DNA of 64,000 nt, taken from the NCBI GenBank assembly GCA_035545855.1, contig DASZXK010000174.1, positions 1-64,000 of the forward strand, in the 5' to 3' direction. The stretch comes from DASZVB01 sp035545855. Lineage in GTDB: Bacteria > Myxococcota_A > Polyangia > Polyangiales > Polyangiaceae. The notes below the pieces were generated by a model that did not search any database, was not told where the DNA came from, and saw only the letters and a program-made list of their open reading frames with translations. Of the stretch, positions 9,652 to 17,938 are shown one piece after another. The position numbers and the translations under genes were made by a program. How positions within the stretch are numbered: the stretch's first letter is position 1; the number at the start of each line of letters is the position of its first letter.

Positions 9652-11226
9652 TCAGCCGGGGCCTTCCGCGTGGTGCCAGACGGGCATTCCGGCCTTCTCC
9701 ATCCAGCCCTTCTCTCCGAACCGGCCGGGGTCGCGATCCTCGGTCATGCGGTCGTTCGGGTGGTCGTCCTTCGCGTTGCCCGCGGGAACGTCGGGCCCCT
9801 GCGTCATCACGAGGAGCTCGTCCGCCGCGTATTCCGGGTGGGCGTCGTCCTCGACCTTCACGGAGTTCTTCGGCATGGACCCCGTTCCGACCCGCACGAT
9901 CTGCGTGGTGGGCGGGTACATGTCCTGCCACTTCTCCCGGACCGCGTGGTCCCCGTCGCGGAGGATCCGGTACCGGACGAGCTTGAAGCCGGGGACTCCC
10001 CGCTGGGACAGCACCCGGACCCCCCGGGGGAGGCGATCGTCTCGCCGCTCCAGCTGGTCGAACGGAAGCGCCTCGGTCACCCGGCGGATGAACGTGACGG
10101 TGAGCGGCTGCCTCGGCCCGAGGATCTCGGCGCGGACGACGCCGTTCTTCACCGTTTCGTGGAGGACGACGGGGAAGTCGAAGCCGTTCTTCACCCGGAA
10201 ATCGATCGTCGGGTACACGACCGTCGCGTCGAGCCCCATCTTGATGTACGCGCTCGGCCGCGTGTGGGGGTACCGCTCGACGATCCCGAGCCCGGCGAAG
10301 AACGCCGCGCCGTGGAGCGTGCCCGAGATCTGGCACGTGCCGCCGCCGATGCCGTCGACGAGCTCGCCCTCCGCGATGACCGGCGCGACCTTGTAGCCGT
10401 TCGCCTCGTCCCGAGGCCCGACGGTGTCGTTGAAGTCGAACGTCTCTCCGGGGAGGAGGACCGTGCCGTCCAGCTTTCCGGCCGCGAGGCGCAGGTTGTA
10501 CGTGCGCGCGGCGCTCTTCGCCGCTCGATCGTAGTTCGTCTCGAAGAAGCCGAGGACGCGGTCGACCTTCACGTCGCCGAGGTCCTTCGCGAGGCGGCGG
10601 GGCTTCCGCCTCTGGAACACGAGCGGCGCCTCCGTCTTCCCGTCTTCGAGCGCCCGTTCGATCTCCGTGACCGTCGCGTCCAGATCGAGCTGCCGTCCCT
10701 CCACTTCGGGGACGAGGACCCTTTTCTCGAGGTCGAGCCTCGCGTCCGCGGGAGGGTGATCGAGCTCGTCCTTCAGCCCGAGGACGGTCTCCGCCGTGCG
10801 CTCCGTGTCGAGGACGAGCGGCACGGGGAGCACGATGGGGCCCCGTTCGCCGCTTCGCCGGTGCGTGCGCCGGAGCGGAGACGTCGGGTCCCGCGCGTCG
10901 CGGACGATGGCAGACAAGCGGACCTTGTCGATCTGCGCGCCGACCCGGCCGAAGCTCTGCCGGCGCTTCGCGCCGTCCGGGAGCACGATGTGAAACGAAC
11001 CCGCCACGTGCCTGCGGACGCGCTCGAGCGCCCGGGCGGTCGCGTTGTCGTCGAGCACGAGGGGTTCCCCGAGCAGCGTCACGGCGGGCGGCGGCGCGCC
11101 GGGATCCTCCGGCGAGTCCGCGCGGGGGACCAGGAGCACGCCGATCACGAGCCCCGCGATCGTCGCCACGAGGACGCCGAGCACGCCGCGCCCCGCGGGC
11201 GAGAAGGGATCGAAACGAGTCGTCAT
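9652..11226 (-). CDS. VanW-family protein, membrane anchored
   Basis: 524 residues. One N-terminal membrane segment (residues 14-33, GVLGVLVATIAGLVIGVLLV) is followed by a YoaR/PG_binding_4-like region. The VanW domain spans about residues 240-370, with the hallmark LLPGETFDFNDTVGPR, GGGTCQISGTLHGAAFFAGL and ERYPHTRPSAYI segments. After this comes a G5-like beta stretch. VanW occurs in vancomycin-resistance clusters, but its biochemical role is still unclear; most copies, like this one, are not linked to van genes. The family is commoner in Gram-positives. The downstream spacer of about 160 bases to the OmpA gene shows no feature. It is divergent from uvrC. Confidence 0.88.
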   Translation of the reverse strand: MTTRFDPFSPAGRGVLGVLVATIAGLVIGVLLVPRADSPEDPGAPPPAVTLLGEPLVLDDNATARALERVRRHVAGSFHIVLPDGAKRRQSFGRVGAQIDKVRLSAIVRDARDPTSPLRRTHRRSGERGPIVLPVPLVLDTERTAETVLGLKDELDHPPADARLDLEKRVLVPEVEGRQLDLDATVTEIERALEDGKTEAPLVFQRRKPRRLAKDLGDVKVDRVLGFFETNYDRAAKSAARTYNLRLAAGKLDGTVLLPGETFDFNDTVGPRDEANGYKVAPVIAEGELVDGIGGGTCQISGTLHGAAFFAGLGIVERYPHTRPSAYIKMGLDATVVYPTIDFRVKNGFDFPVVLHETVKNGVVRAEILGPRQPLTVTFIRRVTEALPFDQLERRDDRLPRGVRVLSQRGVPGFKLVRYRILRDGDHAVREKWQDMYPPTTQIVRVGTGSMPKNSVKVEDDAHPEYAADELLVMTQGPDVPAGNAKDDHPNDRMTEDRDPGRFGEKGWMEKAGMPVWHHAEGPG

Positions 11227-11363
11227 CGACCGGCGGCCCAGCGGCCTCCGTGCTTTTTTTCCGACGCGAACCGGGGCGAGTCAAGGAACAGTCGTCCCGT
11301 CTCCCCCTCGCCGACCTCCCGGACCCGGGTTAGGGAGACGTCCGAAGGCTCCGAGCCCACTCC

Positions 11364-13481
11364 GTGACGACCGAATCGAACACCGAAGCTCCCGAGGACG
11401 ACGGCCTCCCGGAGATCGTCCGGAAGAAGCTCGAAGGACTTCCGCCCGGTCCCGGCTGCTACGTCTTCCGCGACGCGAAGGCCGAGGTCCTCTACGTCGG
11501 CAAGGCGAAGAGCCTGCGCTCGCGCGTCCGCAGCTACTTCCAGGACGGCTCGAGCGACACGCGCGCGTTCATTCCGATCCTCCGCCGCCACATCGGGGAC
11601 CTCGAGACGATCGTCACGGCGACGGAGAAGGAAGCCGCGATCCTCGAGAACAGCCTCATCAAGGAGCGGAAGCCCCGCTACAACGTCAAGCTCCGGGACG
11701 ACAAGGAGTACCTGACGCTCCGCCTCACGACGGGGCACGAATGGCCCCGCCTCGAGCTCGTGAGGAAGCCCGAGAGCGACGGCTCGCGGTACTTCGGCCC
11801 GTATCACTCCGCGACGGCGGCGCGGCGCACGCTCCACCTGGTGGAGAAGCACTGGAAGCTCCGGACCTGCTCGGACCGGGAGCTCGTCAGCCGGAAGCGA
11901 CCGTGCCTCCAGTTCCAGATCAAGCGATGTCCGGGACCGTGCGTGTTCGTCGTGGATCGCGAGCTCTACGCCGAGCAGGTACGCTCCGTGGCGCTCTTCC
12001 TCGACGGGCGCCACGACGAGCTCCAGGACGAGCTCGCCGACCGGATGCAGACGGCGTCGCAGGCGTTCGAGTACGAGGTCGCGGCGATCTACCGGGACCA
12101 GCTCCGCGCGGTCGAGAGCGTGCGCGAGGGGCAGCGCGTCGTGATCCAGAGCGACGAGGACCAGGACGTCCTCGGCCTCTACCGGCAGGGGGACATCGTG
12201 GAGCTCGCCGTGCTGTACGTTCGCGCGGGCCGCGTCGTCGAAGCGGCGAGCTTCTCGCACGCGCACACGGAGCTCCCGGACGACGAGCTCGTCGCGTCGT
12301 TCCTCCGCGAGCACTACGGCGAGGGGGGGCCGGGCCACGCCCACGTCCCCGACGACGTGCTCCTCCCGCTCCTCCCCGAGGGCGTCGACGGCGTGGCCGA
12401 GTGGCTGACGGAGACGCGCGCCGCGGTCGCGAAGGCGCGCGGGATGCGCTCGAGGAAGACGGAGATCCTCGCGCCGGCGAGGGGCCCGAAGCGCGCTCTC
12501 CTCGACCTCGCGATGGAGAACGCGAAGCACGCGTTCTCGGAGAAGCAGCGGGCGGCGGAGGACATGGACGAGCGCCTCGCGAAGCTCCAGGCGAAGCTCC
12601 GCCTCCCGACGCTGCCGCGGCGCATCGAGTGCTCGGACATCTCGCACCTCGGCGGAGAGGACACCGTCGGCGCCGTGGTCGCGCTGAAGGACGGCCTTCC
12701 GGACAAGGCGCGCTACCGGACGTACAAGGTGAGAACGGCCGGTCCCGGCGACGACTACGCGGCGATGTTCGAGGTCCTCTCGCGCCGGTTCGCGCGCGGC
12801 GCGAAGGCCGCCGAGGGCGACGATCCCGACGACTGGAACCTGCCGGACCTGTTCGTCGTGGACGGCGGCCGCGGCCAGCTCGCGGTCGCGCTCACCGCCG
12901 CGCACGATCTCGGGCTCCACGAGCTCCGGATCGTCGGCCTCGCGAAGGAGCGGGAGAGTCCGACGGGCGAGGACATCGTCGATCGCGTCTACCTCCCGGG
13001 TCAGAAGAACCCGATCTCGCTCCGTCCGAACAGTCCGGAGCTCTACATCCTCGCGCTCGCGCGCGACGAGGCCCATCGGTTCTCCAACCGCGGCCGGAAG
13101 AAGATCGGCAAGAAGCGCCGCTTCGCGTCCCGCCTCGACGACATTCCGTCGATCGGTCCGAAGACGCGAACGGCGCTCCTCACGGCGCTCGGGTCCGTGG
13201 AAGGGATCCGGCGCGCGACGGACGAAGCGGTGCTCGCCGTGAAGGGCATAAACAAGCGGCACCTCGAGGTGCTCCGGAAGCACCTCGGACGCGAGACCGA
13301 CGGCGAGGACGACGGCGTCGTCGAGGACGATCCGACGGATCCTGCTTCGTCCGAAGTGGAGCGGGCGCCGAAAAGCGGCTCACTCGATCCGGCGCCCGCG
13401 CCCGCGACGGAGACCGACGCAGCCGGGACGCCGAACGACTCCTCCGTTGGCGACGCACCCGACGACCGTCAACCGAGTTGA
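11364..13481 (+). CDS. uvrC: Excinuclease ABC subunit C
   Basis: 705 residues; makes both incisions in nucleotide excision repair after loading by UvrB. In order: a GIY-YIG nuclease at about residues 28-105 (GCYVFRDAKAEVLYVGKAKS, then ENSLIKERKPRYNVKL), a UvrB-binding coiled-coil region near 205-240, the RNase H-like 5' nuclease (CSDISHLGGEDTVGAVVAL, GDDYAAMFEVLSRR, DLFVVDGGRGQL), and tandem helix-hairpin-helix motifs (LDDIPSIGPKTRTALL, VKGINKRHLEVL). The start is GTG; the first dozen residues are acidic and not conserved. An extra acidic, Pro-rich tail of about 75 residues follows the last HhH motif, making it longer than the usual 600-650. Its role is unknown. Confidence 0.97.
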   Translation: MTTESNTEAPEDDGLPEIVRKKLEGLPPGPGCYVFRDAKAEVLYVGKAKSLRSRVRSYFQDGSSDTRAFIPILRRHIGDLETIVTATEKEAAILENSLIKERKPRYNVKLRDDKEYLTLRLTTGHEWPRLELVRKPESDGSRYFGPYHSATAARRTLHLVEKHWKLRTCSDRELVSRKRPCLQFQIKRCPGPCVFVVDRELYAEQVRSVALFLDGRHDELQDELADRMQTASQAFEYEVAAIYRDQLRAVESVREGQRVVIQSDEDQDVLGLYRQGDIVELAVLYVRAGRVVEAASFSHAHTELPDDELVASFLREHYGEGGPGHAHVPDDVLLPLLPEGVDGVAEWLTETRAAVAKARGMRSRKTEILAPARGPKRALLDLAMENAKHAFSEKQRAAEDMDERLAKLQAKLRLPTLPRRIECSDISHLGGEDTVGAVVALKDGLPDKARYRTYKVRTAGPGDDYAAMFEVLSRRFARGAKAAEGDDPDDWNLPDLFVVDGGRGQLAVALTAAHDLGLHELRIVGLAKERESPTGEDIVDRVYLPGQKNPISLRPNSPELYILALARDEAHRFSNRGRKKIGKKRRFASRLDDIPSIGPKTRTALLTALGSVEGIRRATDEAVLAVKGINKRHLEVLRKHLGRETDGEDDGVVEDDPTDPASSEVERAPKSGSLDPAPAPATETDAAGTPNDSSVGDAPDDRQPS

Positions 13482-13627
13482 GGACCGCTCGGTCCAGCGT
13501 GCGCGCGAAGGCGCCTGGAAATCCCTCGATCGAGCGCGGCACGGCCGTTGCTCATCCGGATCGTCGCGCCGGCACTCCGGTCCGAGCCTCGTGAGGTGAC
13601 TCGGCCTGCCGGCAAGGAGGCCGTGTC

Positions 13628-16063
13628 ATGCGATCGACCCGATCGAGCGGGATTCATCCATCATCCATCGAACGAAGCACCGTGCTCGGCGCGCTCGCGC
13701 CGCTCCTCGGGAGCGCGGCAGTCGCGCTCTTCGCCCTTCCGGCGTGCCTCGATCGCCCGATCTGCAGCGACTGCAACCCGCGGACGACGAACATCTTCGC
13801 GGAGACCGTGGACCCGAAATCCGTCACGGCCATCGACCTCCTCTTCATGATCGACAACTCCGCCTCCATGGCGGACAAGCAGGCCGTCCTCGCGGAGGCG
13901 GTGCCGGATCTCGTGAAGCGGCTCGTCCAGCCGAACTGCGTCGTGAAGGACACCGGCGAGATCCAGGCGCGCGGCGCGGACGGCAAGTGCCCCGCCGGAG
14001 CTCCCCAGGAGTTCGACCCGGTCGAGGACATCCACATCGGCGTCATCACGTCGAGCCTCGGAGCGCACGGCGCGGACAACCAGTGCGACGGGAGCGCCGT
14101 CTCGGACCCCGTCGGGAGCGAGGAAGTGGACGACCACGGTCACCTCCTCGGCACCCGTCCGCGGTTCCTGTCGACCGGGGTCGGGGGAGGGCCCGCGCCG
14201 CTCCTCGCGGCCCAGGGCTTCCTGAACTGGAACCCGGAGAGCGTCCCGGGACAGACGGTGGACGCGCTCTCGAGCGCGTTCCAGACCATGACCACTCGAG
14301 CGGGCGAGAGCGGCTGCGGCTACGAGGCCCAGCTCGAATCCGTCTACCGTTTCCTCGTCGACCCCGCGCCGTACGACAAGATCACGCTCGGGGCCTGCGG
14401 CCAGGCAATCTGCGCACGGCCGGAGGGGATCGATCGGGAGCTCTTGAACGAGCGCGCGGCGTTCCTCAGACCGAACTCGCTCGTCGCGGTGATGCTCCTC
14501 ACGGACGAGAACGACTGCTCGATTCGCGACAGTGGCCAGGGCTACATCGCCGGCGATCTCTCCGTCGACCGGAACGGCAACACCGCGATGTACAAGGCGT
14601 CGTCGATCTGCGCGACGAACCCGAACGATCGCTGCTGCTATTCCTGCGGTCAGACCGCGCCGAGCAACTGCCCGCCCGAGCCCAATTGCGGGCGGTACAA
14701 GGAGGACGAGGACGACACGAATCTCCGTTGCTTCGAGCAACAGCGACGGTTCGGGTTCGACTTCCTCTACCCGACGGCGCGGTACGTGAACGCGCTCCAG
14801 AAGCGGCAGATCTGTACTTCGCGCGCGGACGTCGACGCGACGGATCCGAGTCAGTGCCCCGATCTGGACGAGGACGGCAACCCGGACGTCGTCTCGAATC
14901 CGCTCTTCCTCGGGGGGCGGTCCGCGACCTCCGTGTTCCTCGCGGGGATCCTCGGCGTACCGTGGCAGGACATCCAGGCGAAGGAAAAGCCCGACGGCAC
15001 GGGGACCTGGCCGGACGGCGAGCTCCACTACATGACCGCGAAGCAGCTCGAGGAAGGAAAGATCTGGGATCGCATCCTCGGCAACCCGCACCCCCCGGAT
15101 CGCGGAGCGCCGATCTTGCCGCTCGACGGCCTGATGGTGGAGTCCACCATGCCCCGGGCCGGCACGGACGTGAACGGCAAGCTCATCCCCGGCCCGAACG
15201 CGGCGCTCTCCGAGACGAACGGCATCAACGGACACGACTGGAACGCTGCGCCGTCGGACCTCGAGTACGCGTGCATCTTCCCGCTCCCGCGCGACGGTTC
15301 GGGCAAGAATTTCCGCACGTGCTCCGACGATCTGGACAGCAACTGCGACTGCACGCCGCCGGGCATCGACGGCAAGAGTCCGCTCTGCCAGAACCCCGCG
15401 ACGGGCGAGTACGGACACGATCAGTACTACGCGAAGGCGTACCCCGGGCTTCGCGAGCTCTCCGTCCTCCAGGACTTCGGGGACAACGCGATCGTCGCGT
15501 CGATCTGCGCGCGGAACCTGGAGAAACCGAGCGACCCGAATACGCCCGTCGCTCAAGACTACGGCTACCGGCCCGCGGTCGACGCGCTCGTGGATCGGTT
15601 GAAGGACCAGCTCACCGGTCGTTGCCTCCCGCGCCGGCTCGAGAAGAACCCGGACGGCCAGTACCCCTGCGCCATCATCGAGGCGAACCCGGCCGGTGGA
15701 AGCTGCGACCCCGGTCGCGGACGACTCGACCCGCGTTCGACGCTCATCGCTCCGACGCGCGAGAAGCTCACGGCAATCGGGTTCTGCGGCGGCCCCGACC
15801 AGGCGCCCTGCGACTCCGTGACCCTGTGCGAGCTCCAGGAGGCGGGTCCGGAGTGTCACCAGGCGACGGAGACTCAGCCCGTGGCCGGGTGGTGCTACGT
15901 CGATCCGGACGCGAACGGCAGCGACGACCCGAACCTCGTCTCGAACTGTCCCGCGAACCGCCGCCGGATCATCAACTTCGTCGACCCGAAGAAGGCGACG
16001 CCCGCTCCCGGCTCTCGCGTGATCATCGCCTGCGCGGGCGCGGATCTCGCGGGTGCGAACTAG
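13628..16063 (+). CDS. Large secreted VWA-type lipoprotein, copy 1
   Basis: 811 residues. An AAGGAGG Shine-Dalgarno lies just upstream of the ATG. The signal peptide ends in lipobox LPAC (Cys40). The mature start CLDRPICSDCNP is nearly the same as in the paralogue at 17939. A VWA fold begins with a MIDAS-like D76-N-S78-A-S80 in DLLFMIDNSASM and the second metal-loop candidate MLLTDENDCS. Many cysteines (for example DRCCYSCGQTAP, SNCDCTPPG, CELQEAGPECHQ) suggest a disulfide-rich extracellular protein. Conserved blocks DFLYPTARYV and GVPWQDIQ are shared with the paralogue. The function is unknown; adhesion or metal-dependent protein binding is inferred from the VWA fold. The stop overlaps the converging methyltransferase gene by four bases (CTAG). 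Confidence 0.85.
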   Translation: MRSTRSSGIHPSSIERSTVLGALAPLLGSAAVALFALPACLDRPICSDCNPRTTNIFAETVDPKSVTAIDLLFMIDNSASMADKQAVLAEAVPDLVKRLVQPNCVVKDTGEIQARGADGKCPAGAPQEFDPVEDIHIGVITSSLGAHGADNQCDGSAVSDPVGSEEVDDHGHLLGTRPRFLSTGVGGGPAPLLAAQGFLNWNPESVPGQTVDALSSAFQTMTTRAGESGCGYEAQLESVYRFLVDPAPYDKITLGACGQAICARPEGIDRELLNERAAFLRPNSLVAVMLLTDENDCSIRDSGQGYIAGDLSVDRNGNTAMYKASSICATNPNDRCCYSCGQTAPSNCPPEPNCGRYKEDEDDTNLRCFEQQRRFGFDFLYPTARYVNALQKRQICTSRADVDATDPSQCPDLDEDGNPDVVSNPLFLGGRSATSVFLAGILGVPWQDIQAKEKPDGTGTWPDGELHYMTAKQLEEGKIWDRILGNPHPPDRGAPILPLDGLMVESTMPRAGTDVNGKLIPGPNAALSETNGINGHDWNAAPSDLEYACIFPLPRDGSGKNFRTCSDDLDSNCDCTPPGIDGKSPLCQNPATGEYGHDQYYAKAYPGLRELSVLQDFGDNAIVASICARNLEKPSDPNTPVAQDYGYRPAVDALVDRLKDQLTGRCLPRRLEKNPDGQYPCAIIEANPAGGSCDPGRGRLDPRSTLIAPTREKLTAIGFCGGPDQAPCDSVTLCELQEAGPECHQATETQPVAGWCYVDPDANGSDDPNLVSNCPANRRRIINFVDPKKATPAPGSRVIIACAGADLAGAN

Positions 16064-17247
16064 AGATCGTAGAGGAGGAACCAGCCGCGGAGGGGACCGT
16101 TGCTGAGCGGCTTCTTGATCCGCGGCGCGCCGCCGAAGGCTCGCTCGAAGTCGGGGTTCGCGACGAGAAAGCCCGCGCGACATCCGCCGAAGCTCCGCGT
16201 CCACCGGCCGAGATCGCGGTAGAGCGCGACGAGATCCCGATCTCCGAGGCGCTCGCCGTACGGCGGGTTGGAGAGGAGCAACGCGGACTCCGGAACCGGT
16301 CCTCTCTCCGCGAGCAGTCGCTTCACCCGATCGACGTCGAGCTCGCGGAAGTCCCCCGCGTGGATCCGGACGCTCGCCTCGACGGAGGCCTGCTCCACGT
16401 TCCTCCGGCACGCGCGCGCCGCTTGCTCGTCGCGGTCCACCGCGAGCACGCGGGCCACGGTGTCGGGGAAGAGCGCGTCCGTTCGCGCGGCCATGTCCCG
16501 GAACGGCGCGAGGCGGGCGCACGCCGGCGGGTTCTCCGCTTTCCAGAGCGGCCGCGCATCGGCCATGCAGGCGGCCTCGATGGCGATGGTCCCCGAGCCT
16601 GCCATCGGATCGATCAGGGCCTCGCGCTTCGCGTCGAAGCGCGCGAGCATGAGCAACAGGCTCGCGAGATCCTCGCGGAGCGGCGCCGCCACGGTCTCGA
16701 CGCGATGGCCGCGCCGATGCATCGGCCGTCCCGCGAGATCGAGGGAGACGACGACGTGCCCCTCCACGAGGCGGACCGTGAAGGGGAGCCCCGGCGCTTC
16801 CCGGTCCACGGTGAGGCGAATCCCCCGTTTCGCCGCCCCGTCGACGAGCGCGTTCTTGACGGTGCCGACGATCTGCCGCTCGCCTGCGGCGAAGTCCGCG
16901 ACGTTCCGCGCCCGCACACCGAGCGTCGCGCCGCTCTCCGCCCAGGGGCGCGCATCTTCCGACACCGCCCGGACGAGGTCGTCGTAGAGCGGTTCGAGGC
17001 GAGTCGCGGAGCTCCGGTAGAGCGCCCACTCCACGCGCGCCGACGTCCGGTGGTGATTCACCGCGACCCACGCGACGCGGGCGTCGAACGGATAGCTGAC
17101 GGCGCCGGGCCCTTCCTTCTTCGGCTCGGGCAAGCGGACGTCCCCGAGCGCGCGGCGAACGAGACGAGAGAGCTCCCCCGCCATGACCTTGTTCGCTCCG
17201 GCGACGCCGACGAGGCGAAGCTGGTCGTGGTTCTCCGGGGTCGCCAC
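16060..17247 (-). CDS. THUMP-domain class I RNA methyltransferase (RlmL/Trm14-like)
   Basis: 395 residues. The N-terminal part resembles THUMP plus a linker, and the C-terminal half is a SAM-dependent N2-guanine-type methyltransferase with motif I DPMAGSGTIAIEAA and motif IV LLLSNPPYGERLG. NPPY is typical of N-methyltransferases acting on exocyclic amino groups of 23S rRNA or tRNA. The exact target cannot be told. The assigned start is a GTG overlapping the stop of the MazG-like gene by one base (TAGTG), indicating coupling. Longer in-frame starts would sit inside that gene. Confidence 0.85.
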   Translation of the reverse strand: MATPENHDQLRLVGVAGANKVMAGELSRLVRRALGDVRLPEPKKEGPGAVSYPFDARVAWVAVNHHRTSARVEWALYRSSATRLEPLYDDLVRAVSEDARPWAESGATLGVRARNVADFAAGERQIVGTVKNALVDGAAKRGIRLTVDREAPGLPFTVRLVEGHVVVSLDLAGRPMHRRGHRVETVAAPLREDLASLLLMLARFDAKREALIDPMAGSGTIAIEAACMADARPLWKAENPPACARLAPFRDMAARTDALFPDTVARVLAVDRDEQAARACRRNVEQASVEASVRIHAGDFRELDVDRVKRLLAERGPVPESALLLSNPPYGERLGDRDLVALYRDLGRWTRSFGGCRAGFLVANPDFERAFGGAPRIKKPLSNGPLRGWFLLYDL

Positions 17248-17555
17248 TACTTCCGATCGGTGGGGGGGCTGTCGACGCAGTACTTCTTTCGCACGGCGCG
17301 CTCGAGGTCGACGCCCTCGATGTTCGCGAGCGTACAGAGCCACGCGAGGACGTCGGCGAACTCCTCTTCCAGGTTCTCCCCGCCGGAGGTGTTCGCGCCG
17401 TGGCCCGCCGCTTTCTGGAGAGCCGTCGAGAGCTCCCCGACCTCCTCGATGAACCACATGAACGTCCCCGGCGTTCCGCGCTTCCGGTCGTGCTCGAGGT
17501 ACCGGTCCCGGATGAGCTCCTGAAAGCCCGCGAGGGTCATGGGCGGCTCGGTCAT
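17247..17555 (-). CDS. MazG-like nucleotide pyrophosphohydrolase
   Basis: 102 residues. The helix FMWFIEEVGELSTALQKA and the later LEEEFADVLAWLCTLANIEG carry the E-x-x-E ... E-x-x-D metal-binding pattern of all-alpha NTP pyrophosphohydrolases. These hydrolyse (d)NTPs to NMP and PPi, usually to remove non-canonical nucleotides. The start MTEPPM is chosen; an internal ATG five codons later is an alternative, and an open extension further upstream lacks family similarity. It overlaps and precedes the RNA methyltransferase on the same strand. Confidence 0.85.
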   Translation of the reverse strand: MTEPPMTLAGFQELIRDRYLEHDRKRGTPGTFMWFIEEVGELSTALQKAAGHGANTSGGENLEEEFADVLAWLCTLANIEGVDLERAVRKKYCVDSPPTDRK

Positions 17556-17938
17556 CCGGCGCCTGCTAGCGCATGGCGCAGCAGGCCGCGAGAGCGGATG
17601 CGCCTCCTTCGTTGGCTCCGCGACGTCGAATCGCCAACGGAGTTGCCGACTCGAGAAGCGCGTTCGCGGGAAAAGACGGGAGTTCGGTCGGGGCACGGGC
17701 CTTGCGTCGATGCACGCCGGCGGTCGTGCGTCCGGGTGACGGCGCTACGCCAAGACGCGAATCATGAACCGTGAGCAGACGACCTCGGCCGGCGCGAAAC
17801 ACCTCGTGTTTCGGGCGTTTGCCGGAATTGACAGCGGTCCCGGCGGCCACCTAGGCTGCCGTTCGAGCGCCCGAGGTCGGCGCTCGCGGTGCTCGGCTCG
17901 CGTCGGGTCCACGACCGCCTGTTGAAGGAGTCCTGGTG
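17556..17938. other. Intergenic region between divergent mazG-like and VWA genes
   Basis: About 380 bases without a supported gene. Several short Arg-rich reading frames on both strands are composition artefacts. The only structure seen is a sigma-70-like promoter toward the VWA gene, listed separately. The MazG-like gene must also have its promoter here, but no clear one is seen on that strand. Confidence 0.6.
17828..17857 (+). promoter_or_regulatory. Predicted sigma-70 promoter for VWA lipoprotein copy 2
   Basis: TTGACA at 17828-17833 and TAGGCT at 17852-17857, with an 18-base spacer. Start of transcription would be near 17864, giving a leader of about 75 bases that ends in GAAGGAG before the start codon. 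No comparable match is seen upstream of copy 1. Confidence 0.5.
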
